A stretch of DNA of 64,000 nt from Paradesertivirga superstes (GCF_037622515.1 NZ_JBBJCN010000008.1:62001-126000); one strand, 5' to 3'; positions 8,084 to 17,547 are shown, counted from the first letter of the stretch. Notes: generated by a model from the sequence alone, not told the origin. Numbers and translations are program-made.

Positions 8084-10927
8084 TTATTCCTTAACTAAGG
8101 ACAAAACGAACTTAAGTGATTCTATTTCAATTGGCTTTGTCAGATACTCATTCATCCCTGCTGCGAAACACAACTCACTGTCTTCCCTCATAGCGTTTGC
8201 TGTCAGAGCAATGATAACCGGCTGTTCTGCGAAAGTACGCCGAATCGCTTTTGTTGCCTCAATACCATCCAAAAGCGGCATCTGTAAATCCATCAATATA
8301 ACATCGTAGAACCTGGTTGCGAACTTTTCAACAGCTTCTTGTCCGTTGGCTACCAGGTCGGCATCATACCCTAGTTTGCTCAATATCTTCATGATGACTT
8401 TCTGGTTTATCAAATTATCTTCTGCAACCAGGATCCGCAGGGGATACTGACTGGCAAATTCCCCGGCTAAGCTTAACTCCTTTCTCACATATGGCTTTAT
8501 CTGTTTTTCACTTTTCAATAAGGCTGAACATACAGCTTCTTGTAACACACTGCGTTTGATAGGTTTAGCAATAATGTCATAAAGTAAGTTACCAAATTTC
8601 GCTTTTGATCCTTTGGCGTCCGAACTTAACAGAACGATAGGGATATTACGCCCGGTATCTGCGACTCTCTTTACAAGTTCGTCAAGCCCCGGCATCTGCT
8701 TATCATACAAGATGAGATTATAAATATCCGCACCCTGCAATAGTTGAACTGCCTCGGCAGTGGCAGATACTGTGACAGGAAAAGCCTTCCAATCTGTCAA
8801 CTGTTTGCTCAAAACTGACTGGCTGCATAGGTTATCATCAATAATCAGTACTTTTTTACCCTTGCAGCCATCCGAATTCAGCTCCGCATGCGAAGTTGTC
8901 GAATTTATTTCCAGTGCTACGTCAAAGTAAAACGAAGTGCCTTTACCCACTTCACTGATCACTGAAATACTGCCGCCCATTAATTTTATTAGACGTTGAG
9001 AAATAACCAGGCCCAAACCCGTACCTCCAAAGTCCCTGGTTGTCGAGCCGTCAACCTGAGAAAATGGTTTAAATAAGCGTCCGAGTTTCTCTCGCGAAAT
9101 TCCGATACCTGAGTCCTTTACAGTAAACCCCAGCTGCACACCTGAATCAGATTCCTCAGTTACAAAAACCTCCAGCAGCACCTCGCCCTGTTTGGTGAAT
9201 TTTACCGCATTGCCAATTAGATTTATGAGTACCTGACGAAGCCGAAGTGAATCCCCTTTCACATTTTCGGGCACCTCAGGATGTACATAGTACATTAGCC
9301 TAACACCTTCAGAGTTTGTGATTTCTGCAAACAGGTCGAACACATCATCAATACATATGCATAACTCGAAATCTGCCTTGTTAAGTTCCATACTCCCCGA
9401 CTCGATCTTAGAAAAATCAAGAATATCGTTAATGATTGAAAGCAACGCTTCGCCACTCTTTTTTATGATGTCAACATGTTCTCGCTGCTCTTCAGTCAGC
9501 TCGGTGTTTGAAATTAACGAAGCCATCCCCAAAATACCGTTCATCGGAGTCCGGATTTCGTGACTCATAGTAGCCAAAAAGGTACTCTTTGCCTTGTTAG
9601 CGTTTTCCGCAGCTAACCTCAAAGTCTGTTCGGTCACCGAATTTCTCATCAGTTCATCAGCCTGTGCTTTTAGTTCAACAGTCTGCAGCTGTAATTCTGC
9701 CAGCAGCTTGTTCTTTTCCTGCTCTAAAATTTTTGACTTTGTAATATCGGCAATTGCGCCAACCATTCGCAAAGCTTCGCCATTATTGTCTCTTATCACA
9801 AAGCCTTTATCGATGACATAGCAAAAAGATCCGTCTCCTTTTATAACCCTGTATTCTTTTGACCAACGGGTAATGGTCCCCGGCTTTACAAGTCTCCTGA
9901 TTTCATCATAAACTTCCATTTTATCATCTGCATGTATAAAGTCAGTCCATTTCCCGTCCAGGCTGTCATAGCCAAACAGGGTTTTAAAGCCTTCGCCTCT
10001 AAATACCTGCTGGGTTTTCAAATCCCAATCCCAGATAGCCTCATTTGTGGCTTTTGTAGCCAGATCATACCTGTTGTTAGTTTCTGATAGCGCTGATTCT
10101 ACTTCCCTTTGAGGAGTTATATCGTTGGCCATGCCGTAAACGCCGATAATTTCCCCATCAATAATTATCGGAAGGTTCGTAACGCGAAGGCTCCTTTTAT
10201 TTTGCTTAAAAGTTATAATGTCAACGTAATAGGATTGAGCACTGCCTGTTGCAGCAGCCTCGAAATGTTCAAGTATTCCCGGCAAATCAGCGGGGTTCAA
10301 TAAACAATGGAACGATATTTTTAGCAATTCTTCCACCGTAGTTTCCGCTAAAGCCGCCGCGCCCTTATTAACTTTGACGAAGTTACCCTTAAGATCGAAT
10401 GCGAAAACTGCGTTTGGATTATGCTCAAAAAGCGATTGGTATTCGTTATGACTTCTAAGCAACTCCTGACCAGCAATTTTTTCCTTTTTCCTTGAAGTTT
10501 CTCTTTCGGTAACATCGGTTAAAGAGTGAAGTATATACTTCACCTCCCCATCTTCATCCAAAACCGGAATATTCTTAGGTATCCAATACCATTCACCTGG
10601 TGTTATAGAATCAGAAATGCGGGCTTGAAACGCTATCATCTCCATCTCATTCTCTGCCTTGTCTTTCAGCACCTTTAGTAATGATTTCCTTAACCGCTCC
10701 AGCCACTTATCATTCTCAGCCGTCAGGTCCGATAATACCTCAAAAACACTGGCTGATACTATCTGCGAATCGTCAATGCCTAAAATATTTTGAAAACAGG
10801 TAGTGCTTGCCAGAACAGGGAAGATGGTTGATTCAGTAGATAATATGAGTAGTGGAGTGGGAGATAATTTAAATATTGAAAAAAATTCCGGGGCTGCAAT
10901 CATATTAAGAAAATCAAGTTTTGACAT
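8084..10927 (-). CDS. Hybrid sensor histidine kinase with three PAS and two receiver domains
   Basis: 947 residues, no clear transmembrane helix. Order: a divergent PAS near the N-terminus (PTPLLILSTES, ending YILHSLTDVTERE), PAS 2 (about 160-280), a PAS_3-type domain (about 285-400), coiled coil (about 400-450), HisKA with H-box TMSHEIRTPMNG, HATPase (NLIGNAVKFT, DSGIGI, GGTGLGLVIS), receiver 1 (LIIDDN, LYDKQMPG) and receiver 2 (VAEDNLINQK, LMDLQMPLLDG, KPI). Both receivers keep the acidic pocket and phospho-acceptor Asp. The layout matches BarA/EvgS-like hybrid kinases without an Hpt domain, so a separate phosphotransfer protein is expected. The first PAS resembles that of the nine-PAS protein at 49 kb. 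Confidence 0.92.
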   Translation of the reverse strand: MSKLDFLNMIAAPEFFSIFKLSPTPLLILSTESTIFPVLASTTCFQNILGIDDSQIVSASVFEVLSDLTAENDKWLERLRKSLLKVLKDKAENEMEMIAFQARISDSITPGEWYWIPKNIPVLDEDGEVKYILHSLTDVTERETSRKKEKIAGQELLRSHNEYQSLFEHNPNAVFAFDLKGNFVKVNKGAAALAETTVEELLKISFHCLLNPADLPGILEHFEAAATGSAQSYYVDIITFKQNKRSLRVTNLPIIIDGEIIGVYGMANDITPQREVESALSETNNRYDLATKATNEAIWDWDLKTQQVFRGEGFKTLFGYDSLDGKWTDFIHADDKMEVYDEIRRLVKPGTITRWSKEYRVIKGDGSFCYVIDKGFVIRDNNGEALRMVGAIADITKSKILEQEKNKLLAELQLQTVELKAQADELMRNSVTEQTLRLAAENANKAKSTFLATMSHEIRTPMNGILGMASLISNTELTEEQREHVDIIKKSGEALLSIINDILDFSKIESGSMELNKADFELCICIDDVFDLFAEITNSEGVRLMYYVHPEVPENVKGDSLRLRQVLINLIGNAVKFTKQGEVLLEVFVTEESDSGVQLGFTVKDSGIGISREKLGRLFKPFSQVDGSTTRDFGGTGLGLVISQRLIKLMGGSISVISEVGKGTSFYFDVALEINSTTSHAELNSDGCKGKKVLIIDDNLCSQSVLSKQLTDWKAFPVTVSATAEAVQLLQGADIYNLILYDKQMPGLDELVKRVADTGRNIPIVLLSSDAKGSKAKFGNLLYDIIAKPIKRSVLQEAVCSALLKSEKQIKPYVRKELSLAGEFASQYPLRILVAEDNLINQKVIMKILSKLGYDADLVANGQEAVEKFATRFYDVILMDLQMPLLDGIEATKAIRRTFAEQPVIIALTANAMREDSELCFAAGMNEYLTKPIEIESLKFVLSLVKE

Positions 10928-11145
10928 ACTACAGAAAGGCCAGTTATAACTCAGCCCTGTTACGATTTAATTCGCTTTAGGTTCTAAAATTCCTTCTTGA
11001 TCTTGAGCGGAATTGGGAGGCCGGGAATTTCGAATTAGAAATTCCTTCATTTACAGGGAAAGGGGCACTTAACTATTAATATATTTCTGCCTACAAACGG
11101 GGATGAAGCGAGAAAAGCGATTTAATCGCATTTAACCCGAACTAG

Positions 11146-11292
11146 CTAAAAGATTGCAGCATTAATTTCGTCGTCTGTAGGGTTGGGTTTTATTTTTATT
11201 CCCCGCAGAATCTCCTCCTTAGGGACTCTGGATCTACTGATTGGTGCTCTTACTTGGTTGAACATTTCGAATACAGATAGACTTTTCTCCAT
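11146..11292 (-). CDS. Possible 48-residue small protein
   Basis: ATG at 11292 opens a 48-codon frame beginning MEKSLSVFEMFNQVRAPISR and ending in TDDEINAAIF. Composition is coding-like (charged, low Cys/Trp, no rare runs), and an in-frame stop lies just upstream of the ATG. It sits 45 bp downstream of the unknown secreted-protein gene on the same strand. No Shine-Dalgarno is visible and no family is recognised. Confidence 0.35.
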   Translation of the reverse strand: MEKSLSVFEMFNQVRAPISRSRVPKEEILRGIKIKPNPTDDEINAAIF

Positions 11293-11337
11293 GGTGTCTG
11301 ACTGAAGAATCGACCGTTATCTTTGTTTCCGAATCAC

Positions 11338-12318
11338 CTACTGTTTATCAAGGGTAATTCCACGGGCATTAAGTACTCCATCTCGTTTTATTTTTAAAAG
11401 GTCTTCCGCATACGTTCCAACCAGCGGACGGGCTTTAGAGTCCTCTACCAGGTAATAAGGATCTGTATATACTGGACGTGGATGTAAAAAAGAAAACGTT
11501 TTTGTGTCAAACCAGAGGTCGTCTTTAAACCTTATTTGAACTGGTTTTATAGTTTTATCTTTTATATGCTGGTCATACAAATAGGGATCTCCAGGGAAAG
11601 CCCATCTATTATCAACAGTCGGATAAACCTCGAAAAACTGATACTTTTCCTGTATCATTCTTCCACAGTAGTCGGTAACGAACAGCATGACGTTCTTGTG
11701 CTCAAAGAATGTGGGCCCTGAATGAACAAACACACTAAACCGTGCAGTATCTCCGGGATAGTTCCCATGAATATTCTGGACCACCTTATATTCTGCTATT
11801 GATTCGGCATCAAACTTTATAATGTTGCAATAATATATATCAGGAACTGGTTTTACGCTCACTTTTTCGCCAATGAAGACATAAGTCTTATGAGGAATAG
11901 TGTCGGGACAGATCTCAGGGTTATATTCAACACAAGTTTCGGGTGTAAGGATAATGCGTAAGGGCTTCATTTTCAGCAGGTCCTTGACGGCATATTTACT
12001 GGTATGGTAGAAAGCTCTTCTAAAGTATAACGTATCCGTCCTATCTGCCATGATCCTAAAATTTTCCAATCCTGATACATGCAGTACCAAGGTAGAATCT
12101 TTAGTAAGTTGTTCATACATGTCCGAAGCTTTCGTGTTCCAGCCTCCGTTTATGACAACCTGGTTACGGAACCGTACTAAAGTATCGTTCACTGATATCT
12201 GAACAAAGCTATTATTCTTGCTGGTATCTCGTGCTATTCCTTTAACAAGCACCCTTTGGGCGAACAATAGTATAGGCAATGAGCAAATGATAATGATAAT
12301 AAGTTTTTTCATTCTCAC
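11338..12318 (-). CDS. Secreted protein of unknown function
   Basis: 326 residues with an N-terminal signal peptide (MRMKKLIIIIICSLPILLFA, cleavage probably after FAQ); the Met at residue 3 is an equally good start. The body has no motif I recognise; it is beta-rich, with two closely spaced Cys (CVEYNPEIC) that could form a disulfide in the periplasm. Not obviously a lipoprotein. Function unknown. Confidence 0.7.
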   Translation of the reverse strand: MRMKKLIIIIICSLPILLFAQRVLVKGIARDTSKNNSFVQISVNDTLVRFRNQVVINGGWNTKASDMYEQLTKDSTLVLHVSGLENFRIMADRTDTLYFRRAFYHTSKYAVKDLLKMKPLRIILTPETCVEYNPEICPDTIPHKTYVFIGEKVSVKPVPDIYYCNIIKFDAESIAEYKVVQNIHGNYPGDTARFSVFVHSGPTFFEHKNVMLFVTDYCGRMIQEKYQFFEVYPTVDNRWAFPGDPYLYDQHIKDKTIKPVQIRFKDDLWFDTKTFSFLHPRPVYTDPYYLVEDSKARPLVGTYAEDLLKIKRDGVLNARGITLDKQ

Positions 12319-12547
12319 AGGAATCGGTTTCAGTAGCTAAAGTAAGGAAACTTTGGCAGATGCGCGTTCTCATTAAAAAGATGAAAAAAAGCATACACTC
12401 TTTGTTCTACAGTCTTTTTGTGTATTTAAAACATTTGCACAGGTATCAAATTCATCACTGCTTTAAATGAACGAGCTATTCCTCTTGACAGCAATCTATC
12501 GTTAAGACATTCTGATGCCCGCTTAAAATATCGGGCTAATTTCTTAT

Positions 12548-12957
12548 AAAGCACTGGGCCACGGGGAGGCCACACATGGTATACATGATTTTTTTGTGGT
12601 AAAAGGTAACCTGTTTAAATGGCAGCAACAAGCCATTTTGATAGAATCGGGCTTGAGGCACCTTATGCTGAGGTAGAAGATCTTAATCAATATATCTTAC
12701 TCGGCGGTGGCGACCTGAATGGTATCTTAAAAAGTTTCAGACAACATACCTATGAGACAAGCGAGTTCAGGGATATTGTTGATTACATTAAAAACTTTAA
12801 TAAGACTGTGAAAGTATTGTTTTATGGATATGATTTTCAAAGTCCGTATAAAGTACTAAAAAATCTGCGAGCTGAGATTAAAGGTCCCCAAGCTCTTTTA
12901 GCAGCAGACAAAAAAACAAAGCTATTAGCCACACAATCACAAGGTTTGAAATTGTAA
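12548..12957 (+). pseudogene. Decayed erythromycin esterase-like gene fragment
   Basis: Frame 2 from 12548 reads KALGHGEATHGIHDFFVVKG, the signature (usually ALGEATHGT.EFF) of the erythromycin esterase/succinoglycan-biosynthesis family, with an extra residue. The match then moves to frame 1, in the ORF from 12619: GLEAPYAEVEDLNQYILLG, FRDIVDYIKNFN and VLFYGYDFQ, all collinear with the family. The fragment stops after about 110 residues of a protein usually near 400 residues long. There is at least one frameshift and both ends are missing. Confidence 0.7.
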
Positions 12958-13049
12958 TAAGGTTGCTCAATAATAGAGGTATTATAGAATTTTCATTAAA
13001 GCATAGAAGTGCTTTCTGCGTATGGAATGGGATAAGCGTTTCACTATTT

Positions 13050-13988
13050 TCATTCATTTTTAATCCCGAGGCGACCATCTCTCCTGGTTTTAATTAAAGA
13101 CAGCACGATACTGGCTGTGATTACAATTGCCATAATAATTAAGGATATGAAAGTGGGAATCTTGAAAACGTCTACCATTACCATTTTTAGACCTACAAAT
13201 ACTAAAATTATGGCCAATCCGGTTGAGAGGAAGATAAAACGGTGTATCACCTGAGCAAGTGCGAAGTAAAGAGACCGGAGGCCCAGAATTGCAAAAACAT
13301 TCGAAGTGTATACAATGAACGTGTCCTGAGTGATTGCCAGAATTGCCGGAATGCTATCGACAGCAAAAATCACGTCGGTAGTCTCTATGAGTATGAGCAC
13401 CAGAAATAATGGAGTAGCATGTCTTTTTCCATTTTCCATAGTAAAAAACTTCTCTCCCGCGAGGTGGTTAGTCACCGGCATCACTTTTTTGAAAAATCGA
13501 ATGACAGGATTTTTTTCGGGTTCAATTTTTTTATCCTTTTCGGTAAACATCTTATATCCAGTGTAAATAAGAAAAATCCCAAATAAGTAGATTGTCCAGT
13601 GGAATTTTTCTATCAGAGCAACTCCTGCAAAAATAAAGATGACGCGCATTATCAGAGCGCCAAGAATGCCCCAGAATAAGATTTTATGTTGATAGATAGA
13701 TGGAATTTGAAAATACTTAAACACCAGCACAAACACGAAAATATTATCCACACTCAAAGATTTTTCGATAACGTAGCCCGTAAAAAACTCAATAGCTTTA
13801 TGCTCCCCAAACCAGTAATATACAAGGCAATTGAAAATCAGTGAAAGACAAATCCAAACACCCGACCATGTTAATGCTTCTTTAACAGAAACTACATGAG
13901 CCTTCCGATTGAATACTCCTAAATCTAAGGCCAACATTAGGAGTACAAAAATATTAAAGCCTATCCAAAAGCTGCTGTGTACTTCCAT
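13050..13988 (-). CDS. TerC/Alx-family integral membrane protein
   Basis: 312 residues with about nine membrane helices. Family hallmarks: NIFVLLMLALDLGVF in helix 1, EKSLSVDNIFVFVLVF with the conserved acidic pair, and LIETTDVIFAVDSIPAI in the second half. TerC/Alx proteins act in metal-ion (Mn2+) export or tellurite/pH stress. I chose the ATG at 13988 because the upstream 34 residues of the longer frame are not hydrophobic and not family-like. I looked for the yybP-ykoY manganese riboswitch often found in front of such genes and did not find its GGGGAGUAGC core. Confidence 0.9.
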   Translation of the reverse strand: MEVHSSFWIGFNIFVLLMLALDLGVFNRKAHVVSVKEALTWSGVWICLSLIFNCLVYYWFGEHKAIEFFTGYVIEKSLSVDNIFVFVLVFKYFQIPSIYQHKILFWGILGALIMRVIFIFAGVALIEKFHWTIYLFGIFLIYTGYKMFTEKDKKIEPEKNPVIRFFKKVMPVTNHLAGEKFFTMENGKRHATPLFLVLILIETTDVIFAVDSIPAILAITQDTFIVYTSNVFAILGLRSLYFALAQVIHRFIFLSTGLAIILVFVGLKMVMVDVFKIPTFISLIIMAIVITASIVLSLIKTRRDGRLGIKNE

Positions 13989-14420
13989 ATGTAATTTTAA
14001 TAGTCTATTGTAGGTTGAGGTGGTTATGGAGCGGGCATGAATATTAAAGCTATGCGATTCAATATTCATGCTCACTCTAAACTCCAACAAAAGACAAAAG
14101 GCTATTGTTTCTGCATCACCCCTTTGGCAGGGTCTCCCAGGCCTCTCTTGGTTATTTATCAGCCTTTACTGAACTTTACTTAACCCAACTGAATACATTT
14201 GTCTTGCTTTACCTGTAATTATTTTGGGGAAATGTGGTGAGTTGGGGTTTTAAACTGCTAACACGATGAATGTTTAACGGAAACATGCGGTTATTAATTA
14301 TCATCGTGTTACAATACAAGTCCTGGCCTCAATCTCGGGTTCTTCAAAGTCTGCGAACTTCTGTGATTTCGAATTGTCTTGCAGCACCTTTCAGAGTAGT
14401 TAAGATGGAGTATTGAGGTT
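13989..14420. other. Intergenic with a composite stem-loop
   Basis: At 14259-14311 an 11-bp perfect inverted repeat (TAACACGATGA / TCATCGTGTTA) encloses a second perfect hairpin, ATGTTT-AACGG-AAACAT (14270-14286), which starts directly against the outer stem. It lies about 270 bp upstream of the TerC start and 110 bp after the stop of the next gene. No T tract. It could be an RNA element or operator. No gene is seen in the rest. Confidence 0.45.
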
Positions 14421-14828
14421 CTACTTCAGCATACGCACAATATAAATAGACCCCATGGCTAACAGGCGACTTACTATAAATATCAGCCAGGAAATCACTT
14501 TACTACCCTTAGTGATAACAATTTTAAATTTAGCGGGGTCGTCGTCTTTCTTGTCAGCCTCGTATATGTTAAATAGTAAGTGGTAAAGTATAAATCCTGG
14601 GATAATCAAAACTAGGCCGACCAAACTACGTCGTCCGGTTGTTGCGATTATATTTAAATCGAATGATGCATTAATAATATTAAGGGAGGCTATTAATAGA
14701 CAAAAAAAGGTCAGCAAAACCTGTAAAAAGGCATGACACCAATGATGCGAAAAGTCATCAGCGTACTTTGACCGAAGATGCCCCTGAAACCATACATAAT
14801 AATAGGTCAAAATTAGCTTTTTTATCAT
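14421..14828 (-). CDS. Small membrane protein of unknown function
   Basis: 135 residues with three predicted membrane helices (about 30-50, 72-90, 112-132) and basic, aromatic-rich ends. No family recognised. It stands alone, with a long leader on either side. Confidence 0.6.
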   Translation of the reverse strand: MIKKLILTYYYVWFQGHLRSKYADDFSHHWCHAFLQVLLTFFCLLIASLNIINASFDLNIIATTGRRSLVGLVLIIPGFILYHLLFNIYEADKKDDDPAKFKIVITKGSKVISWLIFIVSRLLAMGSIYIVRMLK

Positions 14829-14973
14829 CGTCTTTTGAGACTAACGGTTTGTATTTGTATTGTGCGGGATTAAAAGCACGTCACTTCATACCAGGAATAA
14901 GGTAATTAAAAAGCACAAAATTTGTTATCCTACGTTAACCCGCATAATTCAAATACTTTGTTAGGCGGCGGCT

Positions 14974-15288
14974 TTATTTTATGCAATTTCCTAGTCCGTC
15001 CTTCCATGCATAATAAAGTCCTTGAGATAAAATTCTTTTTAAATTGTCGTTACTTAACCATGGAAACTTACTGCTCATTTCATTTATTAGTGCGCTTTTC
15101 AAATCTGTCTCTTTAATAGTCTCTCTCCTGTCGCATACGTCTTTTAAAGTCGTTGAGATAAATCCAAATCCGACCTTTAAAACTTCTTGGCTTAAGTTGT
15201 TATATTCATCTAAATCAGAGGAAGATAATGAGTCAACCTTTGCAGCTAATCTTAATTGAATTGGTTTCAGCCAGTCTTGTCCCCCCAT
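14974..15288 (-). CDS. Small soluble protein of unknown function
   Basis: 104 residues, mostly helical, no signal peptide; ends in LSQGLYYAWKDGLGNCIK. ATG at 15288 is the first start in frame. Codon use and charge pattern look coding, but I know of no family. Confidence 0.5.
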   Translation of the reverse strand: MGGQDWLKPIQLRLAAKVDSLSSSDLDEYNNLSQEVLKVGFGFISTTLKDVCDRRETIKETDLKSALINEMSSKFPWLSNDNLKRILSQGLYYAWKDGLGNCIK

Positions 15289-15525
15289 GCTAAAGCAAGG
15301 TCGACTGATAAATTTGAAATATCATCTTTGGTCAGGGTCTTCATCTGATGGTTCAGTAGCTGCCGTGGTTTTGTTAAGCTGCCGTCGAACGGTTTAGAGC
15401 TTTGCGAAGATGGCGGATAGAAAGCACTTCTCTGTCACCCGGCACAAAACTTAGTTAAAAGTAGAAAAATTTCGAGAATCACGTCACCAGCCATTTTTGC
15501 AAAGGCTGTGTTATAGGGCGTTTTT

Positions 15526-16134
15526 TTATTCATCAATATCTTCAAACGGCACGATAAAAGCCATCCAAACTTCGACCGTATCTCCCGAAAAGCTTCCGGG
15601 CAGAGTAATTGCCTCCGTCGCGGCATTCCTGGCGGCGGTTCCGGTAGTATAGACGTACTGAGATTTCGCCGGATTATAAATCATCAGCTTCGCCTTATCA
15701 GTAGCCTTTGCGTTTCCGGAACCTGTGTTATCCGTCCAATTCAGCGTTAGCACAGCCTCATCGGCAGAAGAGGCCGCCGCATTCCACGGACCGGTAAGAT
15801 CACCCTGACTAAACATTACTTTAGTGTAATCTATCAAATAATCGGGATAGGTACCTGTTATGGCCTCCTTCACAATCAGCGAAGTTGCTACATTAAAACC
15901 TGTACTGTTTGCCGCCGCTTTTCTGAAGCCAATGCTCAGTAAAGGGCTCACGGGCTTCAAAAAGCCCACAGCAAGAGCCAGCTTAACACGCTGCTCCAAC
16001 TGTTTGTCGGTAGGCGCCTTTGATGATTTCTTCGGTAAGCTGCGCATGTAATCTATTCCGTTCCAGTTGCTTCCGACTACTGTTCCGACCTTGCCGGAAA
16101 ATGAACCGAGGATTCCTTTTGAATAAGTTCCCAT
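15526..16134 (-). CDS. DUF6266 family protein
   Basis: 202 residues. The N-terminus (MGTYSKGILGSFSGKVGTVV then GSNWNGIDYMRSLPK) is the hallmark of DUF6266, a family common in Pedobacter and relatives and often present in several copies per genome. Function unknown; the second half looks like a beta-sandwich (LTLNWTDN, VEVWMAFIVPF). No signal peptide. The region upstream carries unusual short repeats. Confidence 0.8.
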   Translation of the reverse strand: MGTYSKGILGSFSGKVGTVVGSNWNGIDYMRSLPKKSSKAPTDKQLEQRVKLALAVGFLKPVSPLLSIGFRKAAANSTGFNVATSLIVKEAITGTYPDYLIDYTKVMFSQGDLTGPWNAAASSADEAVLTLNWTDNTGSGNAKATDKAKLMIYNPAKSQYVYTTGTAARNAATEAITLPGSFSGDTVEVWMAFIVPFEDIDE

Positions 16135-16245
16135 AATCTTGTTTTTTAAGTTTTGAATTTTTAATTAAAATTTCAGCATTCTGTTTGTACCGGTACGCTG
16201 TGCTGCTGAAACGAAAGTAGAGGCTGAAAACGAGCGAAAAAATAG

Positions 16246-16340
16246 CTGACCCTATCTGACCCAGTGCTGACCTCTATTGACCCTGAAAAATGGCGTTTGT
16301 TCAGCTCTTGTTCAGTTCTTGTTCAGTTCTTGTTCAGCTA
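16246..16340 (+). repeat. Short tandem repeats upstream of the DUF6266 gene
   Basis: Four consecutive 11-bp units TTGTTCAGYTC occupy 16297-16340. Immediately before them CTGACC-type motifs recur at 10-13 bp spacing (16247-16285). Helical-turn spacing in a promoter-proximal region suggests a protein-binding array or a slippage-prone repeat. Confidence 0.65.
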
Positions 16341-16930
16341 AAACCGCCTTCAGAGCGTTCTGAGCTGAACAAAGGGTAAAGAAAGTATGAGGGAGAACTG
16401 AACGAGGTATAGGGCCGGAGGCAAGATCAACTAATGACTTTTACCCACTTTGGGCTTTTCGAGCTCCTTTGTCATTGCAATCATCTGTCATTTCGACCAG
16501 CGGGAGAAACTTTCCCAGCATCAGATTTCCATCCATCTCAGAATGGTAAATGTGCTCCGTTATTTTGCGTGCTTAAAGGTAAATTTTATTTCTCCCTAGA
16601 TAATTTCTGACACGGGTTACTACACGAAATGCTGAGTTGCCGTGACAAAATCACCATATGGGCACACGAAACGTTAAATTTCCTGTACTTAGCTCTTTAA
16701 TTATTTATGAAAAGCTTTGCATTTTTGGTTAAGAGGGGGCCTCATATTTCTTGGTTTCATAAAAGATCCTTCATATGGTATACGCTTAATAAGTGGCGGG
16801 TATGAGGAGAGGATGACGTGGAGCGGCAGATTAAATTAATCTAACTTCATTTAAGAAATGATTAATTCTAATATATCGCAATGATGGGGATATCTATACC
16901 TATATTCACCTAAATCTTAATTCCCTGCTT
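16341..16930. other. Intergenic, no gene seen
   Basis: A long spacer between divergent genes. It contains one scrap of the dispersed GTCATTTCGACC repeat (about 16499-16510). No convincing open frame or RNA structure was found. Confidence 0.5.
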
Positions 16931-17125
16931 ATGAAATCATTACTACTAATTTTTGCCGGCTCGTTGTTTCTTTCAGGAAGTTTGATTGTACCCAAAACGA
17001 TAGAATATCCTTTTAAAAATGCCGTTGCTACATGCACTGGCTCAAAATCTTGTAACGCATGCAAGAATTGTAAATATTGCAAAAACTGTGCGAAAAATGG
17101 CGGGAGTTGCGGGGTATGTAAATAG
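16931..17125 (+). CDS. Cys-rich secreted mini-protein
   Basis: 64 residues: a signal peptide (MKSLLLIFAGSLFLSGS) followed by about 45 residues. The last 30 hold nine Cys in CxxC-like spacing, CNACKNCKYCKNCAKNGG then SCGVCK, with many Lys, Gly and Asn. The export signal plus this density suggests a metal-binding or disulfide-knotted peptide acting in the periplasm or medium. It is not a ferredoxin or metallothionein that I recognise. It stands alone, with a possible structured element 120 bp downstream. Confidence 0.7.
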   Translation: MKSLLLIFAGSLFLSGSLIVPKTIEYPFKNAVATCTGSKSCNACKNCKYCKNCAKNGGSCGVCK

Positions 17126-17245
17126 TTTACAGGGAGCCATTGGTTACTCAACAAATTTATCGGGCACTCTACCTTGATCATTTACAAAATTAAAAGGGAG
17201 CCTTGCAGTTGCGGGGTATTCTATAAAAAAGAACATTCCCCTCCT

Positions 17246-17345
17246 TAAACCCGACAGCAGCGATACCGGCCATTGCGCTTAAGGCCCGCAGGCGTATAGC
17301 TAATGGCGGGGCTGCAGGATCATCTGTGCCAGGTGCTTTCCTTTT
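17246..17345 (+). ncRNA. Candidate structured RNA element
   Basis: The segment folds by eye into nested helices: GCAGC (17257-17261) with GCTGC (17311-17315); inside it CCGGCCATT with AATGGCGGG (8 of 9 pairs); and inside that TGCG with CGCA. It ends in GTGCCAGGTGC and a pyrimidine tract. It is much more GC-rich than the surrounding sequence and has no open frame. No Rfam family is recognised, so this is inference from pairing and composition only. Confidence 0.35.
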
Positions 17346-17547
17346 CAAAAATCAAAACATCGATATCATTATTAAGATAATTCTTTAATTTCACAAAGAA
17401 TTACATGGCATTTGTATAAGGTAAATAACCAGCCACAATTCGCCTCTAATATTTTTATTATTTCCCTTGCGTATCTAATTTCTTCTACCGATATTTGCAA
17501 ACTCTTTAAAGAGGTCAATTAAAAAAGATACACATTATACTATAGTC

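Noticed and set aside
13989..14090. Longer N-terminus of the TerC protein
   Set aside because: The extra 34 residues are polar and unlike the family; the first membrane helix starts right after the Met at 13988.
13989..14250. yybP-ykoY manganese riboswitch before the TerC gene
   Set aside because: The GGGGAGUAGC core and the paired three-way junction are not found on the correct strand; only a small ACCCT/AGGGGT hairpin is seen.
15435..15626. 63-residue minus-strand frame overlapping the end of the DUF6266 gene
   Set aside because: It overlaps the true gene in another frame for most of its length and has no family features.
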